From contig NZ_CP040018.1 in assembly GCF_005280255.1 (NCBI RefSeq), forward strand, positions 2,604,001-2,668,000: DNA of 64,000 bases. Direction: 5' to 3'. A program made the translations under genes and the position numbers. Every line of letters begins with the position of its first letter. The stretch's first letter is position 1. The notes under the pieces were generated by a model that was given only the letters and a program-made list of their open reading frames with translations, had not been told where the DNA came from and ran no database searches. Positions 1 to 9,880 of this stretch are shown here, one piece after another. This DNA comes from Arthrobacter sp. 24S4-2 (GTDB lineage: Bacteria; Actinomycetota; Actinomycetes; Actinomycetales; Micrococcaceae).

Positions 1-1
1 G

Positions 2-202
2 GCCACCGCGTACGGTGTCGGCCCCGAAACGCTCCGCAACTGGCTGGTCAAGTACCGGGCGGCCAACGGCGGCACGGAGGTGGATCTGACGGTGTCGGAA
101 CGGGCCCGGCTGAAGGAGCTCGAGCGTGAAGTTCAAGAGCTGCGGGCGGAGACTGCCTTCCTGAAAAAAGCCAGCGCTTACTTCGCGCGGGAGCAGCGGT
201 AG
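2..202 (+). CDS. IS3-family transposase orfA, C-terminal part
   Basis: The frame is open from the window edge and ends at TAG 200-202. It encodes the end of the helix-turn-helix (GVGPETLRNWLVKY near the start) and the leucine-zipper-like tail ending KKASAYFAREQR, typical of IS3 OrfA. An A6G run at 164-170 precedes the overlap with orfB, whose frame is -1 relative to this one and is open back to the run, so a fused OrfAB product by -1 frameshifting is plausible. The alternative is stop-start coupling at TAGTG. Confidence 0.85.
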   Translation, partial: ATAYGVGPETLRNWLVKYRAANGGTEVDLTVSERARLKELEREVQELRAETAFLKKASAYFAREQR

Positions 203-1095
203 TGAGCAAGTACGAATTCATCGATTCCCAAAAAGCTCAGCCCGCCAATCTCAATTCGGTCGTGAAAATGTGCCGCTGGTTGGCCGTCTCGACGTCCGGT
301 TTCTATCACTGGGCCACCCGCCCGCAATCGGCCACAGCGGCCCGCCGCCAGGGCCTGACCGCGCGGATCCAGCACTTCTTCGAGGAGTCCGAGGGCACCT
401 ACGGCTACCGGCGCATCCACGCCGACCTCGCCGCGGAACAGACCGAGTGCTCACCCGAGCTGGTGCGGCAGATCATGCGCCACCAAGGCCTGGTGGCCTG
501 TCAACCACGCCCGTTCCGCATCACCACCGAGGCTGATGCTGAGGCAGCCGCGGGCATGCCCGACCTCCTCAAGCGGGACTTCACCGCCGACCGCCCCGGG
601 ATGAAGTTCGTCGGCGACATCACCTACATCCACACCTGGCAAGGATTCGTCTACCTCGCCACCGTCATCGACTGCTACTCAAAGAAAGTCGTCGGCTGGT
701 CCATCGCCGATCACATGCGCACCGAGCTCGTCGCCGACGCGCTCAAGAACGCCGCCGCCACAACCCGGATCGAGCCTGACGCGATCTGGCACTCCGACCG
801 GGGCAGCGTCTACACATCGACCGATTTCAGGGCCCTGGTAGCCAGCCTCGGTATGCGCTCCTCGATGGGACGCACCGGCGTGTGCTGGGACAACAGCATG
901 GCCGAATCGTTCTTCTCAGCCCTGAAAAACGAGCGTGTGTACCGGACCGTTTATGCGACAAAATCACAAGCCCGGAGCGACGTCATTCGCTACATCGAGG
1001 GGTTTTACAACAGCCGGCGCCGTCACTCCGCGCTCGGTTACCGGCGGCCCAACGAAGTCCACTATGGTTATCAACAGCCAGCCTTGGCAGCGTAG
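202..1095 (+). CDS. IS3-family transposase orfB (DDE integrase core)
   Basis: 297 aa starting at GTG that overlaps the orfA stop by one base. It contains an HTH_21-like N-terminal region (SEGTYGYRRIHADL) and the rve integrase core. Catalytic residues are visible as D in VGDITYIHT, D in HSDRGSVYTS and E in WDNSMAESFFSALK. The length is normal for an IS3 OrfB and there is no internal disruption, so the element may still be active if its unseen left end is intact. It catalyses cut/copy-out transposition through a circular intermediate in this family. Confidence 0.93.
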   Translation: MSKYEFIDSQKAQPANLNSVVKMCRWLAVSTSGFYHWATRPQSATAARRQGLTARIQHFFEESEGTYGYRRIHADLAAEQTECSPELVRQIMRHQGLVACQPRPFRITTEADAEAAAGMPDLLKRDFTADRPGMKFVGDITYIHTWQGFVYLATVIDCYSKKVVGWSIADHMRTELVADALKNAAATTRIEPDAIWHSDRGSVYTSTDFRALVASLGMRSSMGRTGVCWDNSMAESFFSALKNERVYRTVYATKSQARSDVIRYIEGFYNSRRRHSALGYRRPNEVHYGYQQPALAA

Positions 1096-1139
1096 AAGAA
1101 TCCACTAATTCCGCTGTCCGAAATCACCGCAGCAGCTCA

Positions 1140-1400
1140 GCCGCGCAGGCTCTGGATGAGGACCTGGTAGCCGCGCTCGGCGATCAGCCGCGACACGAGG
1201 ACGTTGGCTGACCCCCTCCCATACGGCGTGCGGATCAACACCACCGGCGCCCGCTCATCGGTCACCGGAAAATACCGGTCCGCCAACAGAACCACCCCAT
1301 CCCGCGCTGGGATCGCCAGATCACGCTGCACCCCTACGGATGGCGACCGAACCGGCGGAAGACCGAGCAGCCACCCCAGAAGCCGGCCTGACATACTCAT
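1140..1400 (-). pseudogene. CocE/NonD-family (S15-type) hydrolase, N-terminal fragment cut by IS3
   Basis: Minus-strand frame from ATG at 1400 (alternative ATG 1394). Residues resemble the start of X-Pro dipeptidyl-peptidase/CocE hydrolases: RDLAIPARDGVVLLADRYFP, then VVLIRTPYGRGS, then ERGYQVLIQSLRG, the last matching the family's QxVRGRxGS region. The frame stops at the exact IS3 boundary, leaving about 87 residues of a protein usually over 500 aa; the catalytic Ser domain is missing. The rest of the gene presumably lies left of the element, outside the window. Confidence 0.75.
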
Positions 1401-1758
1401 TGCCTCACCCCGATTTGTCCCATGAGATGACCTCCCTAGAGGGTCGGGCGCCCGGATCCTTCTAAAACGAACACAGGCCTTCAGCACCAGGCAGACTTCG
1501 GGCAGAAAGCTTGCTGCTGAAGCGGACGTACTTGAAGAGTTGCCGCTGCAGATAAGCATGCATGTTCTTCGGATACCAGCCACTCTCGAGGTGAGGGAAC
1601 TTCTGGGAGGGGCGTTAGGAGGACGATAAGTTTTCCCGGGCCGGCGTATGAAATGTGTTAAAACCGGCTCGAGGCGTTTCCATCGGTGATGCGATGGAGG
1701 AAGCGGCTGCTGCGGACTTATTGGGACAGCGGCCCTTCTTCGGAGGAGCAGAACCACG
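1401..1758. other. intergenic, no gene recognised
   Basis: Between the broken hydrolase and the gene starting at 1759. Long minus-strand reading here is low-complexity shadow coding. It presumably holds the divergent promoters. No convincing repeat, terminator or RNA gene was seen. Confidence 0.4.
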
Positions 1759-2370
1759 ATGAACCCCTCAAGGCGGCCTGAGCCGCACAACTCTTCCGTT
1801 CCGGGCCGGGCGGATATCCCCGACGATTTCATTGCTGTCGATGACACCGCTGACTTTAGCTACTACCGGTCCGAACAGGACCTTCTTGCTGGCTTTGAGT
1901 CTGTGGGGGAGGCTCGAAGCATTGTTGACCGCCACGGAACCAATTATTGTCTGGCCCTTGACGCCAACCGGCGCATCGTCTTGGGACCTTCCCTCGGCCC
2001 GGTGGAATTTCGGTGGCTCCGTCACGCATGGGAGTCTGCCAGGAGCGTGAAATCCCGGAATCATCGACTCCTGCGCTTCCATCCCGGGACGCGTAACCAG
2101 TTGCTGCTCGACCTTTTCGAAATCCTTGCTCTGGAGCGCGTAATCGACCCGTTCCCAGGTCCGTGGATCTTAGAAATGGATGGCCCTCCGGAACGGCTGC
2201 AGAGCCTCCACGAGGTCGACGATAGGCTCGCAGGCGCCGCGCAGCTGGAACACGTCCGGGTGCGGGACCCGTTCAGGCGGACCTACCGGCCGGTGCGGCG
2301 TCGCAAACGACGTTTTTCCCGGTTGGCGCAGGATCCCGTGGTCTATGTCGAAGTCCATCCCGCCCGTTGA
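1759..2370 (+). CDS. hypothetical protein, 203 aa
   Basis: ATG preceded by GGAGGAG about 10 bases upstream, a strong ribosome site. The product is soluble, with an acidic N-terminal half and a very basic stretch near the C-terminus (FRRTYRPVRRRKRRFSR, around residues 173-190). No signal peptide, membrane helix or known domain is recognised. It lies directly upstream of the kdp operon with about 160 bases between, so it is probably a separate transcription unit. Function unknown. Confidence 0.7.
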   Translation: MNPSRRPEPHNSSVPGRADIPDDFIAVDDTADFSYYRSEQDLLAGFESVGEARSIVDRHGTNYCLALDANRRIVLGPSLGPVEFRWLRHAWESARSVKSRNHRLLRFHPGTRNQLLLDLFEILALERVIDPFPGPWILEMDGPPERLQSLHEVDDRLAGAAQLEHVRVRDPFRRTYRPVRRRKRRFSRLAQDPVVYVEVHPAR

Positions 2371-2531
2371 TTGCAGGCGTTTTGCGGTGGCAGGCATCCC
2401 GCGCCCGTTAAGACGGCGTCAAGATCCGACCTCCGGGCATTAGGGAAATGTCAGGATCGCGGTTGTGCCGCCGTGGAGGGGTTTGACTGGGATCAGCCCC
2501 GCAAACGGGGTGCACATGAAAGGAACAAGCA

Positions 2532-2648
2532 ATGGCCGACATGGCTGTGGTAGGAATCCTCCTGGTCACCATGGGGTTTGTGATGTGGGCCGGTCACCTT
2601 CTGGTCGGAATGGTCGGAAGCGCCGATGATGGAACGGGGGAGGGATGA
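2532..2648 (+). CDS. 38-aa membrane miniprotein preceding kdpF
   Basis: ATG with AAAGGAAC upstream; its TGA overlaps the kdpF ATG in an ATGA arrangement, so it looks like the first cistron of the kdp operon. It encodes one hydrophobic helix (VVGILLVTMGFVMWAGHLLVGMV) followed by a short acidic tail (ADDGTGEG). It is too short for most gene finders. It could be a second KdpF-like stabilising peptide or a small regulator of the pump; no family is recognised. Confidence 0.55.
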   Translation: MADMAVVGILLVTMGFVMWAGHLLVGMVGSADDGTGEG

Positions 2649-2743
2649 GTGCTGACGCGATCATGTGGCTCGTCCTGCTGATTGCCGGGCTGGGCCTCTT
2701 CGGCTACCTGCTGGCGGTCCTGATCCATCCGGAAAAGTGGTGA
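2645..2743 (+). CDS. kdpF: KdpF, small subunit of the K+-transporting ATPase
   Basis: 32 aa, single hydrophobic helix (IMWLVLLIAGLGLFGYLLAVLI) ending in HPEKW, the typical KdpF C-terminal signature (RPEKF/W type). It overlaps the upstream miniprotein by 4 bases and ends 7 bases before the kdpA GTG. KdpF is an inner-membrane peptide that stabilises the KdpABC complex. Identification rests on length, tail motif and position. Confidence 0.82.
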   Translation: MSADAIMWLVLLIAGLGLFGYLLAVLIHPEKW

Positions 2744-2750
2744 GCAGGAC

Positions 2751-4418
2751 GTGACGTTCAATACTGCCTCGTTCCTCGTGCAGGTCGCCGCGCTGGTGGT
2801 GGTTCTCGCCGCCCTGCACAAGCCGCTGGGGGTTTACCTCGTCCGGGTTTTCGAGGGCAAAACGTCAAGCCGGCCCGAGCGTCTGTTCTATAGGCTTGCC
2901 GGGATCGACGCCGGCACTGAGCAGACCTGGCCGGTGTACCTTCGCAGTGTCCTGGCGTTCTCTGCTGTCTCGATCCTGGCCGTGTTCGCCCTGCAGCGGC
3001 TGCAGGGCGTCCTGCCGGGCAGCGGGTCCCTATCCGGCGTGGACCCGTGGATTGCCATGAACACGGCCATTTCCTTTGTGACCAACACGAACTGGCAGAC
3101 CTATGCGCCGGAGACCACGGTGGGCATTTTCGTGCAGATGACTCTGCTTGCGGTGCAGAACTTCCTCTCCGCCGCGGTCGGCATCGTCGTCGTCGCCGCC
3201 CTGATCCGCGGCGTCGCCCGCACCCGGACACAGCGGTTGGGTAACTTCTGGGTGGATCTGGCCCGGACGTCGTTCCGGATCCTGCTTCCGTTCGCCTTTG
3301 TCGCGGCAATGGTGATGGTCCTCGGCGGCGTGGTGCAGAACTTCTGGCCCACCGACGTCGTCAACCAGGCGGCCGGAATCAGCCAGACCCTTCCCGGCGG
3401 CCCCGTCGCATCCCAGGAAGCCATCAAGGAGCTTGGAACCAACGGTGGCGGGTACTTCAATGCGAACTCGGCCCACCCGCTTGAGAACCCTAATGTGTTC
3501 ATCAGCCTCTTCGAGGTGTTCCTCCTCCTGCTTATCCCGTCGGCCCTGCCCTACGCCTTCGGCAGGATGGTCGGAGACCAGAAGCAGGGCTACACAGTGG
3601 CCGCGGTGATGGGCACCCTGTGGCTGGCATCGGTTTCGCTGATGGGCTGGGCCGTGGCTTCCGGCCAGGGAACCGCCACGGCGGCGGCCGGCGGACTGGG
3701 CGAGGGTTTTGAACAGCGCTTCGGGCCCGTGCCGGGCGCGATCTTCGCCGCATCCACCACGCTGACCTCCACCGGCGCCGTGAACACCGCCCATGATTCC
3801 CTGCCGCCGCTGGCAGGCGGAGTGGCCATGGTGAACATGATGCTCGGCGAGGTCGCCCCCGGCGGAACCGGGTCCGGACTCTACGGCATGCTGATCCTGT
3901 CCATCATCTCCGTCTTCATCGCAGGTCTCATGGTCGGTCGCACGCCGGAGTACCTGGGCAAGAAAATCGGCCCGACGGAAATGAAGCTCGCCGCCATGTA
4001 CATCCTCGTCACCCCGACCCTGGTCCTGGCCCTGGCCGGCATCACCGTCCTGCTGCCGGACATCATGACCAACGCCCCGTCAACCGGCCCCCACCAGTTC
4101 AGCGAAGTGCTCTACGCCTTCACCTCCGGGGCCAACAACAACGGCTCCGCGTTCGGCGGCATCACCACCTCAGGCCCGTTTCTCTCGGTCATGATGGGCC
4201 TGGCCATGCTGTTGGGCCGTTTCCTGCCCATCGCCCTTGTCCTTGCACTGGCCGGGTCCCTCGCCCGGCAACAACGCATCCCGGCATCGGCCGGAACCGT
4301 TCCCACGCACGGATGGCTGTTCGGTTCACTGCTCCTGGGCGTGACGGTCGTCCTGACCGCGCTGAGCTATTTTCCGGCCCTTGCCCTGGGGCCCCTTGCA
4401 GAAGGACTCCTCAAATGA
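2751..4418 (+). CDS. kdpA: KdpA, potassium-translocating subunit
   Basis: 555 aa, the family's normal length, with GTG start 7 bases after kdpF. It is an integral membrane protein with about ten helices and the four pore-loop repeats of the SKT superfamily: TNTNWQTY (about residue 111), [14 protein letters not shown] (about 229), [12 protein letters not shown] (about 338) and [11 protein letters not shown] (about 460). It forms the K+ binding and conducting path of the KdpFABC pump. The stop codon overlaps the kdpB ATG by 4 bases (ATGA), implying translational coupling. No disruption seen. Confidence 0.97.
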   Translation: MTFNTASFLVQVAALVVVLAALHKPLGVYLVRVFEGKTSSRPERLFYRLAGIDAGTEQTWPVYLRSVLAFSAVSILAVFALQRLQGVLPGSGSLSGVDPWIAMNTAISFVTNTNWQTYAPETTVGIFVQMTLLAVQNFLSAAVGIVVVAALIRGVARTRTQRLGNFWVDLARTSFRILLPFAFVAAMVMVLGGVVQNFWPTDVVNQAAGISQTLPGGPVASQEAIKELGTNGGGYFNANSAHPLENPNVFISLFEVFLLLLIPSALPYAFGRMVGDQKQGYTVAAVMGTLWLASVSLMGWAVASGQGTATAAAGGLGEGFEQRFGPVPGAIFAASTTLTSTGAVNTAHDSLPPLAGGVAMVNMMLGEVAPGGTGSGLYGMLILSIISVFIAGLMVGRTPEYLGKKIGPTEMKLAAMYILVTPTLVLALAGITVLLPDIMTNAPSTGPHQFSEVLYAFTSGANNNGSAFGGITTSGPFLSVMMGLAMLLGRFLPIALVLALAGSLARQQRIPASAGTVPTHGWLFGSLLLGVTVVLTALSYFPALALGPLAEGLLK

Positions 4419-6543
4419 CACCGTCCCGGACGGACACCGCCGCCGCCGAAACTTACGCCGACGGCAACCCCCTCGGCACCCACGGCGAACACAAACACCA
4501 CACCAAAGCCCCGGCAAAACTCACGCTCGCCAGCGTCATCGCCGCACTGCCCCTGGCTGTCCGGAAACTCTCCCCGCGGCAGATGATCCATTCCCCGGTC
4601 ATGTTCACCGTCCTGGTAGGGGCTGCCCTGTGTACGGCGATCTCCCTTTACCGGCCGTCGGTGTTCGGCATCGCGGTCACGGCCTGGCTGTGGCTCACCG
4701 TCCTCTTCGGAACCCTGTCCGAATCCATCGCGGAGGGCCGCGGCAAGGCCCAGGCCGACAGCCTCCGCGCCAGCCGCAAAGGCGTCCAGGCCCGGCTCCG
4801 GCAGCCTGACGGCACCACCAAAGAGGTCCCGGGCACGGAGCTGCGGCTCAACGACATCGTCATCTGCGAAGCCGGGGACGTCATCCCCTCGGACGGCGAG
4901 ATCATCGAAGGGCTGGCCAGCGTCGACGAATCGACCATCACGGGTGAATCAGCGCCTGTCATCCGCGAATCCGGCGGTGACAGGTCTTCCGTCACCGGTG
5001 GCACAAAAGTCCTCTCGGACCGGATTGTCATCCGCATCACCGCCGAGCCGGGACAGACGTTCATTGACCGGATGATCAAGCTCGTCGAGGGCGCTGTCCG
5101 GCAAAAAACCCCAACGAAATCGCACTTCACGTGCTTCTGGTGTCCCTGACCATCGTGTTCCTGGCCGTGACCATGTCCCTGGCCCCGTTCGCTTCCCTGG
5201 CCGGCGCCACACCGTCACCAATCGTGCTGGTGGCCCTGCTGGTCTGTCTGATCCCCACCACCATTGGGGCGCTGGTCCCGGCGATCGGCATAGCCGGTAT
5301 GGACCGCCTGGTCCAGCACAACGTGCTGGCCACCTCCGGGCGTGCCGTGGAAACCGCCGGGGACATCACCACGCTCCTGCTGGACAAGACCGGAACCATC
5401 ACCTACGGCAACCGCCGCGCCGTCAACTTCTTCCCCGCCAATCACGTGGAGAGGACCCAACTCATCGAAGCGGCGCGGATCTGCAGCCTCGCCGACGAAA
5501 CCCCCGAGGGACGGTCCATCGTGGATCTTGCCGCTGACAAAGGCGTGACCGGATCCGATCTGGCCACACTCGAACGCAGCTCCGGTGAATATGCCGTGGT
5601 CCCCTTCAGCGCCAGCACGCGCATGAGCGGTCTGGACCTCGACGGGCTGCAGATCCGCAAAGGCGCCGCCTCCACGGTGGCCGCATTCGTCGCCGAATAC
5701 GGCGGCCACACCCCGGCGGAAGTCGACCACCGGGTCAAGGGAATTTCGGCCTTGGGCGGCACACCCCTGCTCGTGGCGCAGATTGACAGGAACGGCCGGG
5801 CGGACGTCCTGGGAACCGTCCACCTCGCCGACGTCGTCAAACCCGGCATGCACGCCCGCTTCGCCGAACTGCGGCAAATGGGCATCCGCACCGTGATGAT
5901 CACCGGCGACAACCCCATCACCGCCAAGGCCATTGCCGCCGAAGCAGGCGTCGATGATTTCCTGGCCGAGGCCACCCCGGAGGACAAGCTCGCGGTGATC
6001 AAAAAAGAGCAGGCCGCAGGCAGGCTCGTGGCCATGACCGGCGACGGCACCAACGACGCCCCGGCCTTGGCGGCGGCGGACGTCGGAGTCGCCATGAACT
6101 CCGGCACCCCGGCCGCGAAGGATGCCGCCAACATGGTGGACCTCGACTCCGACCCCACCAAGCTCATCAACATCGTCGGCATCGGCAAGCAGCTGCTCAT
6201 CACCCGCGGCGCACTGACCACCTTCTCGGTAGCGAATGACGTCGCCAAGTACTTCGCGATCGTCCCGGCCCTGTTCACCGCCGCCTTCCCAGGGCTGGGC
6301 CTGCTGAACATCATGGGCCTGGCCACCCCGTCCTCGGCCATCCTGTCCGCGGTGATATTCAACGCCCTGATCATCATCGCCCTGGTGCCGCTCGCGCTCC
6401 GCGGAGTCAAATACCGTGCCGTCTCTGCCAACCAGGCGCTGGCCCGGAACCTGCTGATCTACGGGCTCGGCGGGCTCATCGCCCCCTTTATCGGCATCAA
6501 GATCATCGACCTGATAATCTCCCTCATCCCCGGAATCGGCTAG
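4415..6543 (+). pseudogene. kdpB: KdpB, K+-transporting P-type ATPase catalytic subunit, frameshifted
   Basis: P1A-type ATPase read in two frames. The first (from ATG 4415) covers the N-terminal helices and actuator domain with TGES (about residue 176), then leaves frame after RQKTP. The second resumes as [12 protein letters not shown] and carries the DKTGT phosphorylation site, [12 protein letters not shown] and [18 protein letters not shown] hinge. The span of 2129 bases is one short of a multiple of three; the missing base lies around the A6C4 run at 5103-5112. If real, no full-length KdpB is made and the pump is dead; if a sequencing error, the gene is intact. Everything else matches a functional KdpB. 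Confidence 0.93.
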
Positions 6544-6553
6544 GAAGATCCCC

Positions 6554-7174
6554 ATGAACACTCTCACCGGCTACCTCCGGCAGGCAGGCACCGCCCTCCG
6601 GTTCCTGCTCTTCGCCACGCTGGTCCTCGGCGTGGCCTATCCCCTGGCCGTCTTTGGAGCCGGGCAGCTCATCGCCCCCTACCAGGCCAACGGCTCCATC
6701 ATCAAGGACAGCGCCGGCGCCCCGGCGGCCTCGGCCCTGATCGTTCAGTCATCCGCGGACGACGCGGGCGTGCAGGATCCGCGGTGGTTCCATGCCCGGC
6801 CCTCGGCGGTGAAATGGGACCCGGCATCGTCCTCCGCCAGCAACCTTGGGCCCAATGATCCCAATCTCCTCGACGCCGTCGCCGGAAACCGGTCCGCCGT
6901 CGCCGAATCCGAAGGCATCAACGAAAGGGACGTTCCCGCGGACGCCGTAACGGCCAGCGGATCGGGGCTGGATCCACATATCTCCCCGGAGTACGCCCGG
7001 CTTCAGATACCACGTGTCGCCGCTGCCCACGGGCTGAGCCCCGAGGCCGTCCAGGCCCTCGTCGCGAGGCATACCAGCAGCGGGCTCGAGGCGTTCCTGG
7101 GCCAGCAGTCCGTAAATGTCACAGCCCTGAACCTTGACGTGGGCTCAGCGGCGCAGTCCGGCACCCAACAGTGA
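6554..7174 (+). CDS. kdpC: KdpC, K+-transporting ATPase subunit C
   Basis: 206 aa with one N-terminal membrane helix (about residues 15-37, FLLFATLVLGVAYPLAVFGAGQLI) and an extracytoplasmic domain. Family signatures are present: FHARPSAV, SASNLGPNDP, and the SGSGLDPHISPEYARLQIPRVA block. It starts 10 bases after the kdpB stop. KdpC holds KdpA and KdpB together and may raise K+ affinity. Normal length, no anomaly. Confidence 0.96.
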   Translation: MNTLTGYLRQAGTALRFLLFATLVLGVAYPLAVFGAGQLIAPYQANGSIIKDSAGAPAASALIVQSSADDAGVQDPRWFHARPSAVKWDPASSSASNLGPNDPNLLDAVAGNRSAVAESEGINERDVPADAVTASGSGLDPHISPEYARLQIPRVAAAHGLSPEAVQALVARHTSSGLEAFLGQQSVNVTALNLDVGSAAQSGTQQ

Positions 7175-7207
7175 CCCCTGTCGTCACTGAAGTGGAAGAA
7201 TGACGGC

Positions 7208-9880
7208 ATGGCACGTGGAACGCTGCGGATATTTCTTGGGGCCGCCCCCGGGGTAGGCAAAACCTACGAAATGCTTGAGGAAGCCCACCGCCTGCTCAAG
7301 CGCGGCGAAGACGTCGTCGTCGCCTTCGCCCTGGATCACGGCCGCGCGGAGACCCGTGCGCTTATGGAAGGGCTCGAGATCATCCCGCCCCGGCGTCTGC
7401 CATACCGGGGCACCGAGTTCGACGAAATGGACCTGGACGCTGTCATCCGGCGCGCACCCGGCACCGCCGTCGTGGACGAATACGCCCACTCGAACATCCC
7501 CGGCAGCCGGCACGCCAAACGTTGGGAAGACATCGACGAACTTCTCGACGCCGGCATTAGCGTCCTGTCCACAGTGAACATCCAGCACCTGGCGTCCCTC
7601 GGCGACGTCGTCGCCTCCATCACGGACGTGCGCCAGGCCGAAACCGTTCCGGACGACGTCGTGCGAAGGGCCGACCAGATCCACCTGGTCGACATCTCTC
7701 CGGAGCTGCTGCGCCAGCGCCTGGGGGATGGCAAGATCTACGCCCCGGACAAGATCGATGCCGCGCTCTCGAACTACTTCCGCCTGGGTAACCTGACCGC
7801 ACTCCGCGAACTGGCCTTGTTGTGGCTCGCGGACCGGGTGGACGAGGGCCTGGCCAGATACCGGGCCGAAAACGACATCCAAGCCACCTGGCCGGCCCGC
7901 GAACGCATTGTGATCGGGCTGACCGGCGGCCCTGAAGGAGACATCCTGATTCGCCGCGGCGCCCGGATCCTGAACCGGGTCAACGGCGGGGACCTGCTCG
8001 CAGTCCACGTCCGCGCCGCCGACGGAGTTGCCAGCGAATCACCGCAGGCACTCGAAGCCCAACGCCGCCTCATCCAGGACCTCGGCGGCAGCTACCACAT
8101 CGTCGCCGGAGAAGACCCCGCCGGCGCCCTCCTTGACTTCGCCCGCAGCGTCAACGCCACCCAGATCGTCGTCGGCACCTCCAGGCACGGGAAACTCGAA
8201 TCCGTCCTCGATGGCCTGCTCGGCGGGGGCATCGGCACCAAAGTGGTCCGCGACTCCGGAGACATCGACGTCCACATGGTTTCCCACCCGCTAAGCGGAC
8301 GCGGGGCCGGCCCGCAACGCCAACGCGACCTCGGCCGCACCCGGGTCGCCGCTGGCTTCATCCTGGCAATCGTGCTGCCCGCGCTGCTGCAATGGCTGCT
8401 CGGCCTGAACGCGGAACCAAACGTCGCCACCGCCGTACTCGTCCAGCTCACAGGCTCGATCACCGTGGCCCTCATCGGCGGTTTCTGGCCTGCCATCCTC
8501 GCCGCCCTCTGGAGCAGCCTGCTGGTCAACTACTTCTCCACCGCTCCGTTCCGGACCCTGACCATCCAGGACCCCCAGAACGTCCTCGCCCTCCTGGTCT
8601 TCGTCGGCGTCTCCGCCGCCGTCGCCGTCGTCGTGGACCTCTCGGCCCGCCGCTCCAAAGAGGCCGCCCGCGCCCGCGCCGAAGCCACGACGCTGTCGGA
8701 CCTTACCCGCCGCACGGCGACCTCCGAAGACACCGTCGCCGACCTGCTGCAGCAGGCACTGGACGTCTTCAACATGCGCGGAGCTGCCCTGTACGACACC
8801 GCCGGCGCCACGGCCCGGAACCCCGAAAAGAACTGGAAAATCATCGCCCACGCCGGCGATGTACCCACTCCGGCAACCGACGACCCCGCCTCGGCAGCCC
8901 AGGACATCCGGACCGAAAATTCCCAACAAATAGATCCGGCAACGCAGCTGGTGCTCTACGGGCGCCCCCTGCCGGGGAGCCAACGACGGCTGCTCGCGGT
9001 GTTCGGTGTGCATCTCGCCGCCCAGCTTGAGCTTCTGCAACTGGCCGCCAGCCGGAGAGAAGTCCTCCGCCTCGCCGAGAGTAACACCATGCGCACCTCC
9101 ATCCTGCGCGCCGTATCCCATGATCTCCGCACCCCGCTGGCCGGAATCAAACTCGCAGTAGGCAGCCTCCTACAGAAGGGCGTGCACTACACCCCCGGAC
9201 AGCAACACGAGCTGCTGCAGACCATCGACGAATGCTCCGACCGGCTGGACCATCTCGTGGGAAACCTGCTCGACATGTCCCGAATCACCTCCGACGCAGC
9301 CAAACCCCTTCTGCGGCCCGTGCGCTGGTACGACGTGATCCCCGCAGCCCTGCACGGCACCCATGCAGGCCGCGCCCGCGTCGACCTGCCACCCAACATG
9401 CCGGAAATCGACGCCGACCCCGGAATGCTCGAACGAGTCATCGCTAACGTCGTCGAAAATGCAATCAAATACGCTCCCGGCTCCGACATCGTCGTCGTCG
9501 GCACCGCCGGCGGACTCAGCAACGAAACCCTGGCCGGTCACCCGGCCGGTGAACTCCGCATCATCGACCACGGCCGGGGAGTGCCGGCGGAAAGTGTCCT
9601 GGAAATGTTCCGCCCCTTCCAACGGCTCGACGATATCCCTCAAACGAGCGGTGTCGGCCTCGGCCTGGCCGTAGCAAAGGGATTCACAGAAGCCATGGGC
9701 GGCACCCTCACTGCAGAACAAACACCAGGAGGAGGGCTTACCATGGTCATCCGGCTCAGGCTCTCCACCGGCACAACCACAGACGACATGCACGGGCAGG
9801 CCCCGGTGCTTCCCCAGTCATTCCTCGCCGGCCGGACACACGCCCTGCCCCTACAGCCATCACGGACAGAGACACCATGA
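7208..9880 (+). CDS. kdpD: KdpD, osmosensitive K+ channel sensor histidine kinase
   Basis: 890 aa. Domains in order: KdpD ATP-binding domain with Walker A-like GAAPGVGKT (about residues 10-18) and VDEYAHSN; a USP-like domain (about 235-355); four membrane helices (about 378-480); GAF-like region; HisKA with SHDLRTPLAGI (phospho-His about residue 638); HATPase_c with NVVENAIKYAPG and GVGLGLAV. It senses low K+/turgor and phosphorylates KdpE. It starts 33 bases after kdpC and overlaps kdpE by 4 bases. The GTG/ATG choice follows the conserved MARGTLRIFLGAAPG start. Confidence 0.96.
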   Translation: MARGTLRIFLGAAPGVGKTYEMLEEAHRLLKRGEDVVVAFALDHGRAETRALMEGLEIIPPRRLPYRGTEFDEMDLDAVIRRAPGTAVVDEYAHSNIPGSRHAKRWEDIDELLDAGISVLSTVNIQHLASLGDVVASITDVRQAETVPDDVVRRADQIHLVDISPELLRQRLGDGKIYAPDKIDAALSNYFRLGNLTALRELALLWLADRVDEGLARYRAENDIQATWPARERIVIGLTGGPEGDILIRRGARILNRVNGGDLLAVHVRAADGVASESPQALEAQRRLIQDLGGSYHIVAGEDPAGALLDFARSVNATQIVVGTSRHGKLESVLDGLLGGGIGTKVVRDSGDIDVHMVSHPLSGRGAGPQRQRDLGRTRVAAGFILAIVLPALLQWLLGLNAEPNVATAVLVQLTGSITVALIGGFWPAILAALWSSLLVNYFSTAPFRTLTIQDPQNVLALLVFVGVSAAVAVVVDLSARRSKEAARARAEATTLSDLTRRTATSEDTVADLLQQALDVFNMRGAALYDTAGATARNPEKNWKIIAHAGDVPTPATDDPASAAQDIRTENSQQIDPATQLVLYGRPLPGSQRRLLAVFGVHLAAQLELLQLAASRREVLRLAESNTMRTSILRAVSHDLRTPLAGIKLAVGSLLQKGVHYTPGQQHELLQTIDECSDRLDHLVGNLLDMSRITSDAAKPLLRPVRWYDVIPAALHGTHAGRARVDLPPNMPEIDADPGMLERVIANVVENAIKYAPGSDIVVVGTAGGLSNETLAGHPAGELRIIDHGRGVPAESVLEMFRPFQRLDDIPQTSGVGLGLAVAKGFTEAMGGTLTAEQTPGGGLTMVIRLRLSTGTTTDDMHGQAPVLPQSFLAGRTHALPLQPSRTETP

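Larger units (their letters stand above)
1..1139 (+). mobile_element. IS3-family insertion sequence, right part
   Basis: Two overlapping transposase frames (tail of orfA, complete orfB) are followed by a non-coding end reaching 1139. The right boundary is placed at 1139 because the interrupted hydrolase reading frame (minus strand) runs up to 1140 and then ends in a TGA made by the element's own terminal bases (the end reads ...GCAGCTCA, i.e. TGAGCTGC inward). The left terminal repeat and any target duplication lie outside the window, so the family call rests on the transposase. Confidence 0.85.

Noticed and set aside
2371..2531. Riboswitch for c-di-AMP or K+ upstream of kdpF
   Set aside because: Only a small CCCCGCAAACGGGG hairpin is present. 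The conserved ydaO-type cores were not seen; KdpDE control is sufficient.
3030..6567. Minus-strand frames of up to 450 codons over kdpA and kdpB
   Set aside because: They are opposite to conserved kdp motifs and have no ribosome site or family match.
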